A DNA stretch of 64,000 bases from JAAFIP01 sp031367325 (GCA_031367325.1 JANLPQ010000007.1:1-64000), one strand, 5' to 3'; positions 43,487 through 52,822 are shown, counted from the stretch's first letter. The notes: generated by a model from the sequence alone, not told the origin. Numbers and translations are program-made.

Positions 43487-44806
43487 ATGCCTAAGCCTGC
43501 CTCACGACCCTTGCAACCCTTGCCCCAACAACATAGCCCACCGCTTAAACGCAAGGGCACGCGCCGCCCCCGCATAGCGCTGGCCATGGCTGGTGGTGGC
43601 CCACTAGGTGCCATCTACGAAATAGGCGCACTGTGCGCGCTAAACGAGGCTTTAGACGGTATTTCTTTTACAGACCTAGACCATTATGTAGGCGTGTCTG
43701 CAGGCAGCTTTATTGCGTCGGCTTTGGCCAATGGCATGGAACCACACCAACTGTGCCGCAGCTTTATTGACAATGACCAGCCCGCAGTAAACAGTGCAGA
43801 CGCCTCTGACAGGTTTGATCCCGCTTGGCTTATGCGCCCCGCCGCAGGAGAATTTGTGCGCCGTAGCATCATGTTGCCGGGCTTGCTAGCGTCTGCCGTA
43901 TGGCGCGCCACGGTGCAACGCAAGTCGCTGGTCAGCGCGCTAGAGCTGCTGGGCCCTGCGCTGCCCACCGGTATTTTTACCGGCGATGAGATGAACCGCC
44001 AGTTGGCGATCATGTTCAGTCAACCTGGGCGTACTAATGATTTTCGCCAGCTTAAAAGCCGCTTGACTTTGGTGGCTACCAACCTCAACAGTGGCGAGTC
44101 TGCCCTCTTTGGCCAGCCCGGCTGGGACACGGTGCCTATCTCGCGCGCGGTACAGGCCAGCGCAGCCCTGCCAGGGCTGTTTCCGCCAGTAGAGATTGAC
44201 AATCAATACTACGTGGACGGCGCACTTAAAAAAACCTTGCATGCCACGGTAGCTTTGGAAGAAGGCGTCGACCTGCTGCTGTGCCTGAACCCGCTGGTAC
44301 CCTTTGACGCTACCCGCACCATGCCATCGGTGATGCAGCGCGGCTTGTCGCCCGAGCGCCAGCGCATCCCGAGCATCGTAGACGGCGGCTTACCCAGTGT
44401 ACTAAGCCAAACCTTTCGCAGCATGATCCACTCGCGCATGGAGCTGGGCATGAAGCACTACGAGCGCAGCTACCCTGATACCGACATCATCTTGATCGAG
44501 CCCGATAACCGTGACCCCGAGATGTACTTGGCCAACACCTTCAGCTACAGCCAGCGCCGGGCCTTGGCAGAGCACGCTTACCAGCAAACCCGCCACATGC
44601 TGCGCAGCAACAAAACTACGCTGTCGCGCAAACTAGGCAAGCATGGCATCAGCATCAACGCCGATGTACTGAACGATCCTAAACGCCAATTGGTGCAGCC
44701 CGTGCCACCGACTAGCCGCTTAGGTCGGGCTATTGTGAATTTGCAAGAAGTGATGAACGACCTGGAAAATTTCTTGCTAAAGGGCGCAGCGCAGTCGGGC
44801 GTATAA
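43487..44806 (+). CDS. Patatin-like phospholipase family protein
   Basis: A 439-residue cytoplasmic or membrane-associated acyl hydrolase. The oxyanion Gly-rich loop is AMAGGGPLGAIYEIGAL (33-49), the nucleophile elbow GVSAGS has Ser71, and the catalytic Asp is in YYVDGALKKT near 243. After the catalytic domain are about 150 extra residues (RQRIPSIVDGGLPSVLSQTF; SRMELGMKHYERSYPDTDII), typical of a bacterial group that releases fatty acids from stored or membrane lipid. With the phasin and wax synthase nearby, inclusion mobilisation is a reasonable inference. The first about 28 residues are basic and Pro-rich. Confidence 0.85.
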   Translation: MPKPASRPLQPLPQQHSPPLKRKGTRRPRIALAMAGGGPLGAIYEIGALCALNEALDGISFTDLDHYVGVSAGSFIASALANGMEPHQLCRSFIDNDQPAVNSADASDRFDPAWLMRPAAGEFVRRSIMLPGLLASAVWRATVQRKSLVSALELLGPALPTGIFTGDEMNRQLAIMFSQPGRTNDFRQLKSRLTLVATNLNSGESALFGQPGWDTVPISRAVQASAALPGLFPPVEIDNQYYVDGALKKTLHATVALEEGVDLLLCLNPLVPFDATRTMPSVMQRGLSPERQRIPSIVDGGLPSVLSQTFRSMIHSRMELGMKHYERSYPDTDIILIEPDNRDPEMYLANTFSYSQRRALAEHAYQQTRHMLRSNKTTLSRKLGKHGISINADVLNDPKRQLVQPVPPTSRLGRAIVNLQEVMNDLENFLLKGAAQSGV

Positions 44807-44909
44807 AAGACCAGACTTACGCGCCTTGTGGGCCAACTTCGGTTAGAGTGCAAGTTCTGGTCAAGTCAGCCACAGCTGCCTGACATCACAGCAACCCACG
44901 AGGATTGTC

Positions 44910-45590
44910 ATGGCAAAAAAAGCACCGCGCCGCACCGCAGAACGCATACTAGAAGTTACGCTAGAGTTGTTTAATCGCTTTGGCGAGCCTAATGTATCCA
45001 CCACCTTGATATCGGCTGAGCTGAGCATCAGCCCGGGCAACTTGTACTACCACTACCCAGCCAAAGACGAACTGATCAACAGCCTGTTTGATAAATACGA
45101 GCGATCCTTGAGCGAACTGCTCAATGCCAGCGACGGTGTACGCGATGTGGAAGATGCCTGGTTTTTTATGCACAGCTTGTTTGAGTTGATATGGCAATAC
45201 CGCTTTTTGTACCGCGACTTGAATGACCTGCTGTCTAAAAATCGCCGCTTGGAAACCCACTTTCAATGGGTGCTGAAAAACAAAACCCGCAGTGTAAGGG
45301 CCATGCTGGACGCCATGAGCCGCAGTGGCGCCATTACCATTGATTCACGCGAAGTAGAGGCTACGGCTACCTCGATGGTGGTGGTGCTTACCTACTGGCT
45401 TAGCTTCGAATATGTGCGCGATCCACGCAAAGCACTAGAACCCGAAAGCGCAGGGGCCGCCTTGATGCGGGGCGCGCAACATGTGCTCAATTTACTGGTG
45501 CCCTACTTGGAGGCAGGCCAACGCCAACATTTGCTAGGCTTGGTGAATGTGTACAGCGCTAAAGTTGCAACCGCAGTGCCTGCTGTTTAA
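44910..45590 (+). CDS. TetR/AcrR-family transcriptional regulator
   Basis: 226 residues. An N-terminal HTH is within ERILEVTLELFNRFGEPNVS, TLISAELSISPGNLYYHYPA and KDELINSLFDKY (about 12-62). The C-terminal domain contains LIWQYRFLYRDLNDLLSKNR, typical of the TetR_C_33-like group near fatty-acid or PHA genes in Betaproteobacteria. The ATG at 44910 has AGGA upstream (CACGAGGATTGTC). It is downstream of the patatin gene by 103 bases and probably controls lipid genes here; targets are not known. Confidence 0.85.
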   Translation: MAKKAPRRTAERILEVTLELFNRFGEPNVSTTLISAELSISPGNLYYHYPAKDELINSLFDKYERSLSELLNASDGVRDVEDAWFFMHSLFELIWQYRFLYRDLNDLLSKNRRLETHFQWVLKNKTRSVRAMLDAMSRSGAITIDSREVEATATSMVVVLTYWLSFEYVRDPRKALEPESAGAALMRGAQHVLNLLVPYLEAGQRQHLLGLVNVYSAKVATAVPAV

Positions 45591-45610
45591 GGCTAAGTGA
45601 GCAGCAGTTT

Positions 45611-46243
45611 TCAGCTTGTCTTGTTCAAATCCACCGTTACCGCGAGTGGTACGTCCACTAATGTTTCGTAATGTGCCACCACAAAGGCCCGCTCACTTTG
45701 TTCAGCGGCAGCTTGCAATTGCTGCGTGACATAGCGAATAGAAGGTTTGTCTAGCGCAGCAAATGGATCGTCTAGCAAAGTTAGCGCCGCGCCCGAAGCA
45801 AAAGCCGCTGCCAGCCATACTTTGCGTTTGGTCCCTGTGGACAGCATGTATATGGATTTATCCACATGAGGCTGCAATGACAGGCCTGTGACTAAGTCTT
45901 GCAAAGCTGCCGCGTTCCAATTCGGGTATTGCAATTGCACTTGTGCAAAATAGTCGGCAGGAGTGATGGCGTCAAACGCCTCGGTGCGCGGATCAATCCA
46001 AAACACTTGCTGTTGATAGGCTTGGGCATCGCATGCCAAATCAGCATTGTGAATTTTTAGCTGACCAGAGTTTGCAGCGAGATCGCCTGCCAAGATCCTG
46101 AGTAAAGTAGTTTTTCCACTGCCCTCATCGCCCAAGACCAAGCTCACGCCTGCAGGCAAACGCAGCGACAGTGCGCGCACAACCGTGCATCCTGAATAAC
46201 CAAAGCACAGGGCATCAGCCTGCAAAATATAGAGGAAATTCAT
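45611..46243 (-). CDS. Orphan ABC transporter ATP-binding protein
   Basis: 210 residues from the ATG at 46243 (MNFLYILQADALCFGYSGCT); the frame runs up to 46318 without a better start. Walker A is LGDEGSGKTTLLR (38-50), the signature is degenerate (MLSTGTKRKVWLAAAFASGA, with STG for SGG) and Walker B LTLLDDPFAAL has Asp where the catalytic Glu is usual. No permease gene is adjacent on either side. It may be a CcmA-type or ABC-2-type ATPase working with a distant membrane partner, or have low hydrolytic activity. Confidence 0.8.
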   Translation of the reverse strand: MNFLYILQADALCFGYSGCTVVRALSLRLPAGVSLVLGDEGSGKTTLLRILAGDLAANSGQLKIHNADLACDAQAYQQQVFWIDPRTEAFDAITPADYFAQVQLQYPNWNAAALQDLVTGLSLQPHVDKSIYMLSTGTKRKVWLAAAFASGAALTLLDDPFAALDKPSIRYVTQQLQAAAEQSERAFVVAHYETLVDVPLAVTVDLNKTS

Positions 46244-46367
46244 ACTACTATGTTCAATAATTACAATGGTTATTACAAGGTGTATGAGCATTGTAGATAC
46301 CATGTCTAGACGTATCACCCATCCTGGTACCTAGTCCAGCACTTATCGCACTTACTACACCACTCCC

Positions 46368-47588
46368 ATGCTCGATTCTGAATCTACTGCCCGCACAGCA
46401 TGGCCTGCTATCGCTTTGCTATACCTAGCGGGCGCACTGGCGGCTTTGCAATATGCCAAAGTACCACTGATGTTGCCCAGCTTGCTGCTGCAAACGCCCA
46501 TGAGCACTGTGCAGCAGGCACTTGTGTTGTCGATCATTGGCATCGTAGGCGCTATTGCCGGCACCTTTGCTGGAGCCGTGTGCCAAGCCGCTGGACTGCG
46601 TCGCACTTTAGTATTTGGTTTAGCAGTAGGCGCCGCAGGCGCATTGCTGCCACTGGCAGCCAGCGCCTACCCCATGCTGTTGCTGGCACGCGGCATAGAA
46701 AGCGCGGCGCATATGGCCATTGTGGTGTCGGTGCCCACACTGATGCTGTCTTTATGTAGCCCTGTAGACCGCCCCAGAGTCATGGCGATGTGGAGCTGCT
46801 ACTTCACCATTACTTTCATCAGCGCAGCCTTCGTAGCGCCCATGGTGCTGCGTGCTGCAGGATGGCAAGGTATGGCTGTTCTTCACGCTTTGTTGATGGT
46901 CGTAGTGGGGCTACTGTGCTGGCGTTTGCCGCATACCGATGCGCAGCCTAGTGCGCGCCAAAGACTATCTACACAACATATTTTGAAAGCGCAGTTTCGC
47001 TTGTTAGGCCAAGGTAAACTGCTGGCCGTGCCGGCCACCTTCTTTGGCTACACCTTGCTGTTTGTAGCGCTGGTCAGCGTGCTGCCGCGCTGGCTGTCGT
47101 CCACGCCCGCGCAGGCAACGCAACTGGCCATGGCATTGCCTTGCGCATCGTTGGTGGGCACACTGCTGTCCATGGCGATGCTGAGTCGGGGCATCGCTGG
47201 CTACCGCATCGTAGCGTGGTCAGCGCTGGGCATTATCTTGACAGGTGCTGGTTTGATGCCTTTACCGGCGCAGGGCTGGTCAACGCTGGGCGTGGTATTT
47301 ATCACTTTTATCTTGCTGGGCACACTACCTGCTGGGGTTATCAGCTCTATTCCCGCACTGTTCAGCCCGGGCGACGCCGACATCACTTTGGTCAATGGCG
47401 GTTTGGTGCAGTTTGGCAATTTGGGCAATTTTGTTGGCTCGCCTGTCTTGGCGGCGCTGCTGGTGCAGTTTGGTTGGGTCAGCATGGGAGCTTACTTGCT
47501 GGCAGGTGGTCTGATCGTATCGGTGTGTTTGGTACTTTTACGTCGCAGCATTATCAATGTGCAGCAACAACCCCATATAAACACTTAA
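46368..47588 (+). CDS. Major facilitator superfamily transporter
   Basis: A 406-residue inner-membrane protein with twelve hydrophobic segments. The MFS loop-2/3 region (AGAVCQAAGLRRTLVFGLAV) and internal pseudo-symmetry around residue 200 (RQRLSTQHILKAQFRLLGQG) support the call. Family members of this CynX/YfcJ-like type export small compounds; the substrate is not predictable. It is divergent from the orphan ABC ATPase, followed 22 bases later by a DsbA-family gene, so MFS-DsbA may be one unit. Confidence 0.85.
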   Translation: MLDSESTARTAWPAIALLYLAGALAALQYAKVPLMLPSLLLQTPMSTVQQALVLSIIGIVGAIAGTFAGAVCQAAGLRRTLVFGLAVGAAGALLPLAASAYPMLLLARGIESAAHMAIVVSVPTLMLSLCSPVDRPRVMAMWSCYFTITFISAAFVAPMVLRAAGWQGMAVLHALLMVVVGLLCWRLPHTDAQPSARQRLSTQHILKAQFRLLGQGKLLAVPATFFGYTLLFVALVSVLPRWLSSTPAQATQLAMALPCASLVGTLLSMAMLSRGIAGYRIVAWSALGIILTGAGLMPLPAQGWSTLGVVFITFILLGTLPAGVISSIPALFSPGDADITLVNGGLVQFGNLGNFVGSPVLAALLVQFGWVSMGAYLLAGGLIVSVCLVLLRRSIINVQQQPHINT

Positions 47589-47610
47589 TTCATTTTTTTA
47601 AAGAACCTCT

Positions 47611-48291
47611 ATGCCTACCCACCTCAAAATTGACTTTGTTTCTGATGTGTCTTGTCCGTGGTGCATCATTGGCCTGAAGGCTTTGGACGAAGCGATAGCG
47701 CGTGTGGGAAACGATATCAGCGTCGAGATGCACTTTCAGCCGTTTGAACTGAACCCCAAAATGGCGGCCCTTGGGCAAGACATTACCGAGCACATTGTTG
47801 AAAAATATGGCATCACGCCTGCGCAAGCTGATGCCAACCGCGAGAACATACGCGCGCGCGGTGCTCAAGTAGGTTTTCAATTCAGTATGGGCAAGGCAGA
47901 TGTAGTAACCGGCAGCACAGGCCGCAGTCGCATCTACAACACCTTTGACGCACACCGCCTGCTGCACTGGGCGCAGCTAGAGGGTTTAGCCCAGCAAAGG
48001 GCACTCAAAGAAGCGTTATTCAAAGCTTACTTTACCGATGGTCAAAACCCTGCGTCGCATAAAGTGTTGGTGCAATTGGCAGGCAGCGCAGGATTGGATA
48101 CCGTGCGCGCCAGTCAAATTTTAGCCAGCGATGACTATGCGGGCGACGTGCGTCAGCGCGAGAAGCTTTACCTGGATCAAGGTATTCATTCGGTTCCAGC
48201 TATCATCATTAACGATCAGCATTTAATCTCTGGTGGCCAACCCGCCGATGTGTTTGAGCAAGCCTTGCGCCAGATTGCGGCTGCAAGCTAA
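47611..48291 (+). CDS. DsbA-family oxidoreductase (FrnE-like)
   Basis: 226 residues with the thioredoxin-fold active site DVSCPWCIIG (Cys15, Cys18), then the helical insert, and the cis-Pro loop SVPAIIINDQHLISGGQP near the C-terminus. There is no signal peptide, so it is a cytoplasmic FrnE/2-hydroxychromene-2-carboxylate isomerase-like protein rather than periplasmic DsbA. Roles in the group include polyketide oxidation and stress tolerance. It ends in a four-base convergent overlap with the next gene. Confidence 0.85.
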   Translation: MPTHLKIDFVSDVSCPWCIIGLKALDEAIARVGNDISVEMHFQPFELNPKMAALGQDITEHIVEKYGITPAQADANRENIRARGAQVGFQFSMGKADVVTGSTGRSRIYNTFDAHRLLHWAQLEGLAQQRALKEALFKAYFTDGQNPASHKVLVQLAGSAGLDTVRASQILASDDYAGDVRQREKLYLDQGIHSVPAIIINDQHLISGGQPADVFEQALRQIAAAS

Positions 48292-48677
48292 GCTACCTGC
48301 GCCTTATCGGTTGCACCCCAAAGCCATAGGCCGTACAGCAATACACATGTCACATCAAAAAATACCACCAAGTGTAAGCCCTGTAATGCAGGGTGATTCC
48401 AACCCATAATAATCAACGCACAAAAACCCAGCTTCTCGACCAAAGCAGCCCATACTGCGGGGCGGCGGTGCACCGGATGGCGCGCAGCATACACCAGCAA
48501 GCCACCAATACAAAAAATCAAAATGCCTGCCTGCTGTGCATACAACTTGCCCACTGCATCGCCTACCTGCAAGCCCGACAAGGACAGCACCAGATCGGGT
48601 GCAAAGTACTGCAACAGCGGCAGCATGGTGATAATGCCGGTGATATACAAGATGTGGGTAAAGTATTTTTGAACCAT
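48288..48677 (-). CDS. Small four-helix membrane protein, unknown function
   Basis: 129 residues with four hydrophobic helices (ILYITGIITMLPLLQYFAP; AGILIFCIGGLLVYAA; KLGFCALIIMGWNH; LVVFFDVTCVLLYGLWLWGA). The pattern resembles DoxX/DUF4345-like small membrane proteins, but I do not recognise it with confidence. The stop overlaps the DsbA-family gene by four bases. It is divergent from the DTW-domain gene. Confidence 0.7.
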   Translation of the reverse strand: MVQKYFTHILYITGIITMLPLLQYFAPDLVLSLSGLQVGDAVGKLYAQQAGILIFCIGGLLVYAARHPVHRRPAVWAALVEKLGFCALIIMGWNHPALQGLHLVVFFDVTCVLLYGLWLWGATDKAQVA

Positions 48678-48721
48678 AAGGCCCCCAAGTTAGATAATTG
48701 CGTGGCCTTGATAATAAGCCT

Positions 48722-49327
48722 ATGAAGCGCCTGTCCTGCACTACTTGCCTGCGCGCACAAAGCACTTGCATTTGCCAATGGATTACACCCACTACCCACG
48801 CAAGCCAGGTGCTGATCTTGCAGCACCCTAGCGAGGTCACCCAGGCTAAAGGCAGTGCACGGTTGCTGCATTTAAGCTTGCAGCGCAGCCTGATGGTGAC
48901 AGGTGAAGTGTTTGATACGCAGGCGCTTAGTGCACTGCTGTCGACCCCGCAACATTACACAGTGCTGTTGTACCCAGACCACCCGCAGGATACCGCCATA
49001 GACCTCACGCTGCCACCTGTGTTGGCACCCTCTGCGTTGCAAAATCCAGCACACGTGCGCTTAGTAATACTAGATGGCACTTGGCGCAAAAGCCGCAAAA
49101 TGCTGTACCTTAACCCACTGTTGCAACAGCTGCCGCGCCTGTCATTGCACAACGTGCCACCCTCGCGCTACAGCATTCGTGCAGCCCATAAACCACATCA
49201 ACTCTCGACACTAGAAGCCACCTGTGCCGCGCTGGCGCAGATAGAAGGCAGCGCAGCACCTTTTGCACCACTGCTGGCCGCATTTGATGGGTTTGTAGCC
49301 CAACAGTCGGCCTATAGTCCTCGATAA
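48722..49327 (+). CDS. DTW-domain protein, likely tRNA-uridine aminocarboxypropyltransferase
   Basis: 201 residues from the ATG at 48722 (MKRLSCTTCLRAQSTCICQW), which starts the N-terminal four-cysteine motif; the frame is open from 48698. The core motifs are LVILDGTWRKSRKMLYLNP (D-G-T-W near 117-121) and RYSIRAAHKPHQLSTLEATC. DTW enzymes (TapT family) transfer aminocarboxypropyl from S-adenosylmethionine to U47 of tRNA. It ends 11 bases before the P450 start; no functional link is apparent. Confidence 0.88.
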   Translation: MKRLSCTTCLRAQSTCICQWITPTTHASQVLILQHPSEVTQAKGSARLLHLSLQRSLMVTGEVFDTQALSALLSTPQHYTVLLYPDHPQDTAIDLTLPPVLAPSALQNPAHVRLVILDGTWRKSRKMLYLNPLLQQLPRLSLHNVPPSRYSIRAAHKPHQLSTLEATCAALAQIEGSAAPFAPLLAAFDGFVAQQSAYSPR

Positions 49328-49338
49328 AATCTAACACT

Positions 49339-50772
49339 ATGTCTTCACACACTGACCCAACAGCCACCGTAGCCAACACGCCTGCGCTACGCCAGATTAA
49401 AAACCTGCCTGGGCCGCGTGCGTGGCCCTTGGTGGGCAATGTGCTGCAGCTCAAACCACGTCGCATACACCAAGACGTAGAACTGTTGTGCCAACGCTTT
49501 GGCCCTTTGCTGCGGCTGTACTTTGGCCGCCAACCCGTGGTGGTGGTAGCCAACCACGGCACAGTCAATGCCATATTGCGCGAGCGGCCTGGCACTTTTC
49601 GCAGGCCTAGCTTGACCACCCAAGTAGCAGCGGAAATGGGCGGACTGCCCAACGTGTTTAATGCAGAGGGCACCAACTGGCGCAACCAGCGGCGCATGGT
49701 GATGGCAGGTTTTGCACCCAAACCTATCAAAGCGTACTTTCCGGCGCTGGTCAACGTAGCTTTGCGTTTGCAGCGGCGCTGGGATATGGCGGCGGCGCAG
49801 CACAGCCAGATTGACTTGTCGGCTGACCTGAAACGCTATACGGTAGACATCATTGCAGGGCTGGCTTTTGGTCAAGATGTGAATACGCTGGAGTCGGGTG
49901 ACAACGTGATTCAGCAGCATCTGGACTGCATATTGCCGGGTATTGCGCGCCGCAGCTTGTCTATCGTGCCGTACTGGCGCTACTTTAGGCTACCCCGAGA
50001 CCGCAAACTCGACCGAAGCAACACAGCGCTGCGTGCGGCGGTGTATGAACTGATAGCGCAGGCACGTCAACGCATGCAGGCTAACCCCGTGCTGGTTGAC
50101 AAGCCCAGCAACTTGCTAGAAGCCATGATCGCCGCTGCCGACCAACCCGATAGTGGGGTAGACAACGACACCGTAGCGGGCAATGTGTCTACCATGCTGC
50201 TAGCAGGGGAAGACACCACTGCCAACACAATTGCGTGGCTGCTATACCTGCTGCGCCGCAACCCAGAAATTTTGCAAAAAGTAGCCCTTGAAGTGAAACA
50301 ACTAGCCCCCGACTGCGCAGGCTTTACGCTGGATCAGATGGATGCACTAGTGTATTTAGACGCCAGCATTCAAGAGGCCATGCGGCTCAAACCCGTAGGC
50401 CCGTTTATGCCAGTAGAAGCTGTGGTGGACACCACTATAGAAGACGTGCATGTGCCCAAGGGCACCTTGGTATGGTGCGTGCTGCGGCACGACAGCATGG
50501 ATGAAAAGCACTTTACCAATGCGCAAGCATTTATGCCTGAACGCTGGCTTGGCAATTCGGTAGACAAGCACGTCTCCACGCCTTTTGGCTCTGGCCCACG
50601 CACCTGCCCTGGGCGCTATCTGGCCTTGCTAGAAATCAAAATAGCCGTCGCCATGCTGCTGAGCCATTTTGAGCTGGACAGCGTTGACACTGAAGATGGC
50701 ACAGAAGCCCAAGAGCTGATGGGATTTGTGATGTCGCCTGTGGGCCTGCGTATGCGGTTGAAGCCAGTCTAG
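49339..50772 (+). CDS. Cytochrome P450
   Basis: A 477-residue haem monooxygenase. The N-terminal proline segment is LPGPRAWPLVGNVLQLK; the I-helix has LLAGEDTTANTIAW (near 287-300); the K-helix ExxR is QEAMRLKPVGP; the haem site is FGSGPRTCPGRYLALLEIK with thiolate Cys423. There is no N-terminal membrane anchor, so it is soluble or peripheral. Sequence character resembles bacterial fatty-acid or terpene hydroxylases of the CYP102/CYP4-like clade; the substrate is unknown. Its stop abuts the WS/DGAT stop (50772/50773). No redox partner is adjacent. Confidence 0.9.
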   Translation: MSSHTDPTATVANTPALRQIKNLPGPRAWPLVGNVLQLKPRRIHQDVELLCQRFGPLLRLYFGRQPVVVVANHGTVNAILRERPGTFRRPSLTTQVAAEMGGLPNVFNAEGTNWRNQRRMVMAGFAPKPIKAYFPALVNVALRLQRRWDMAAAQHSQIDLSADLKRYTVDIIAGLAFGQDVNTLESGDNVIQQHLDCILPGIARRSLSIVPYWRYFRLPRDRKLDRSNTALRAAVYELIAQARQRMQANPVLVDKPSNLLEAMIAAADQPDSGVDNDTVAGNVSTMLLAGEDTTANTIAWLLYLLRRNPEILQKVALEVKQLAPDCAGFTLDQMDALVYLDASIQEAMRLKPVGPFMPVEAVVDTTIEDVHVPKGTLVWCVLRHDSMDEKHFTNAQAFMPERWLGNSVDKHVSTPFGSGPRTCPGRYLALLEIKIAVAMLLSHFELDSVDTEDGTEAQELMGFVMSPVGLRMRLKPV

Positions 50773-52407
50773 TCACTCGGCCCACGGCAACATCAAAGTC
50801 ACAATCGACAGCTTTGCAAACTCGGGTTCAAACTCGTCGATGATGGCTTGTGGGTTGGGGCACAGGCCTGCATCAGTAATCAAACCGAACTGCACGCCGC
50901 CGCCGTAGCTCAAAATGCTGACGCCCATACCCACATCGCCGCTTTGGGGTACCCAGAAAATATTTTCTTCGATGGTGGAGCCGCAGAACTGCAATTTCTC
51001 GCGTGGCCCGGGCACGTTGGTCATGACAGCCGTGGTCTTTTTGCTGAACAAATTAAGCATGGCGTCTTGCGCAGGCTTGATCAACAGGCCCGCCACCGCT
51101 AGCAGACTAAAAGCCAGCAGCGGCTGGTAGCTGCCCTTCATGTGCGCCATGCGTTTACGCACCTCGTACACGCGCTCAATCGGGTTGGCCACGCCGATGG
51201 GCAGCACCAGCGGCGCTAGGCCAAATCGGTTGCCCAGCTTGTGGGCTTGGTCCAGCGGGCGCAGGTTAACGGGCACCATGGCGCGAATCTCTTGGCCAGT
51301 CACGTCGTCGCCCATACTTCTTAAATATTCGCCTATCGCGCCTGCTGCGCAGCTGAGCAATACATCGTTGATAGAGCAGTTCAACGCTTTGCTAACTGCG
51401 CGCACTTCTTCTAGCGGAATGGGCTGACACCATGCTACTTTTTTAGTGGTGCCGGGCTTGCCTTTAAGGCGGGTTTTAGAGTCGTCAGGCATCATGGCCA
51501 GCGCTGCCAAGTCGCCTACCAGCTGCATGCCCACCTTGGCCATGTCCATCGACCCTGCCAGACCCTTTTGCGGGTCGGCCAGCATTTGCAATGAGCGTGC
51601 TGCGCCTTGGCCTGCAGCGCCTAATGCTTTAACCGTCAAGTCTGTAAAAGGTTTTAAAAAGCTGTGCGTTAACCAATCTTCAGGGCCCGTAGGCGCTTCT
51701 TTGCGTTTACGCTCGGGCGGTGGCAAGCCGCCGTCTACCAGCGATGTGGTGACCGAAATCAAGGCAATGCCATCGGCAATACAGTGGTGAATGCGCACCA
51801 TCATGGCGCTGCCTTTGGAGCCGTCGGGCAATGTGTAGTTCTCTACCAAATGAAACTGCCACAGGGGGCGGCGGCGGTCTAACGGCGTGGTGGTTAGCAC
51901 GGCTACACGGTCTTGCAGCGCGTCTTGCAAAGTAGCGCCCTTGCTGGCTTTGAGCGTTTCGGTTACCACATGGTTTTGAATATCAAATTTTTTGTCGTCC
52001 ACCCAGGTAGCGCCTGCTGCGTCTTCGACCACGCGCTGCCCAAAACGGCGGTATTTAAGCAAACGGCTTTCAATACGCTCGCACAAAGCTGCATGGGTAA
52101 TTCCGGGCTTGAGCACCCAGATTCCTACAATCATCATCAAATTTTGCGGACTGTCCATGCGCAGCCACGCGGTGTCTACCTTGGTCATGCGCTCGCCCGA
52201 CAGGCCCAGCGTACCGGCCACTGCGCGCTCTACGTTTTTTTGCATTACCTTGGCGGCTTGCTGGGCGGTGCTGGCAGCTTTTTGCGCGCCAACAACGGTT
52301 TTAGCAGCCGTTTTAGCGACTGTTCTGCGTGCAGTTTTGACCACTTTTTTGGCCACGGTTTGGGCCGTAGCTTGTTGTTTTTCGGGTGCCATAACGCGAG
52401 TGACCAT
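50773..52407 (-). CDS. Wax ester synthase/acyl-CoA:diacylglycerol acyltransferase (WS/DGAT) with Lys/Ala-rich N-terminal extension
   Basis: Joins acyl-CoA to a long-chain alcohol or diacylglycerol. The catalytic motif HHCIADG is at 207-213; NCSINDVLLSCAAGAIGEYL and NVPGPREKLQFCGSTIEENI are further family motifs. At 544 residues it is longer than the usual 450-480: the conserved core begins at MTKVDTAWLRMD (74), and residues 10-66 are a Lys/Ala-rich tract (KKVVKTARRTVAKTAAKTVV), like the tail of the PhaF-like phasin at 42.8 kb. The start at 52407 has AGGAG upstream. It fits with the acyl-CoA reductase, phasin, patatin and acyl-CoA-binding genes as a storage-lipid set. Confidence 0.92.
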   Translation of the reverse strand: MVTRVMAPEKQQATAQTVAKKVVKTARRTVAKTAAKTVVGAQKAASTAQQAAKVMQKNVERAVAGTLGLSGERMTKVDTAWLRMDSPQNLMMIVGIWVLKPGITHAALCERIESRLLKYRRFGQRVVEDAAGATWVDDKKFDIQNHVVTETLKASKGATLQDALQDRVAVLTTTPLDRRRPLWQFHLVENYTLPDGSKGSAMMVRIHHCIADGIALISVTTSLVDGGLPPPERKRKEAPTGPEDWLTHSFLKPFTDLTVKALGAAGQGAARSLQMLADPQKGLAGSMDMAKVGMQLVGDLAALAMMPDDSKTRLKGKPGTTKKVAWCQPIPLEEVRAVSKALNCSINDVLLSCAAGAIGEYLRSMGDDVTGQEIRAMVPVNLRPLDQAHKLGNRFGLAPLVLPIGVANPIERVYEVRKRMAHMKGSYQPLLAFSLLAVAGLLIKPAQDAMLNLFSKKTTAVMTNVPGPREKLQFCGSTIEENIFWVPQSGDVGMGVSILSYGGGVQFGLITDAGLCPNPQAIIDEFEPEFAKLSIVTLMLPWAE

Positions 52408-52567
52408 CTAAAGCTCTCCTAGGGGCATCTTGTGTAGCCCCGTGGCTGCACAAAAATACGGTGTGGGATGATGTTGGGGATAATTGTCTATTTTGGCGGG
52501 TTTTAAGCCATTAAGATACAGAGCAGTTTCCCTTAAACGCCGATTCATTTATTCAAAGGAGCACCTT

Positions 52568-52822
52568 ATGGCCGACCTGCAAACCCAATTCAACGCCGCC
52601 ATGGCAGATTCTAAAAACCTCGCCGAGCGCCCTGATAACGCTACGCTGCTAAAAATCTACTCGCTGTACAAGCAAGGCAGCACGGGTGACAACACAGAGA
52701 AGAAGCCCGGCTTTGGCGATATGGTGGGACGCGCTAAGTGGGACGCGTGGAACGGCCTGAAAGGTACGTCTACCGATGACGCGATGCAGCAATACGTAGA
52801 TTTGATTGAATCACTGAAGTAA
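52568..52822 (+). CDS. Acyl-CoA-binding protein
   Basis: An 84-residue four-helix protein: LQTQFNAAMADSKNLAERPD, LLKIYSLYKQGSTGDNTEKK, KPGFGDMVGRAKWDAWNGLK and DAMQQYVDLIESL follow the eukaryote-like ACBP fold, including the YKQ and KW residues that contact acyl-CoA. The ATG at 52568 has AAGGAG eight bases upstream; the longer frame from 52484 is not needed. It is divergent from the WS/DGAT gene and probably delivers acyl-CoA to storage-lipid synthesis. ACBPs are uncommon in bacteria and often sit beside lipid genes. Confidence 0.93.
   Translation: MADLQTQFNAAMADSKNLAERPDNATLLKIYSLYKQGSTGDNTEKKPGFGDMVGRAKWDAWNGLKGTSTDDAMQQYVDLIESLK

Noticed and set aside
49110..49754. A 214-codon minus-strand open frame overlapping the DTW and P450 genes
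   Set aside because: It is antisense to two well-supported genes and has no recognisable motif.
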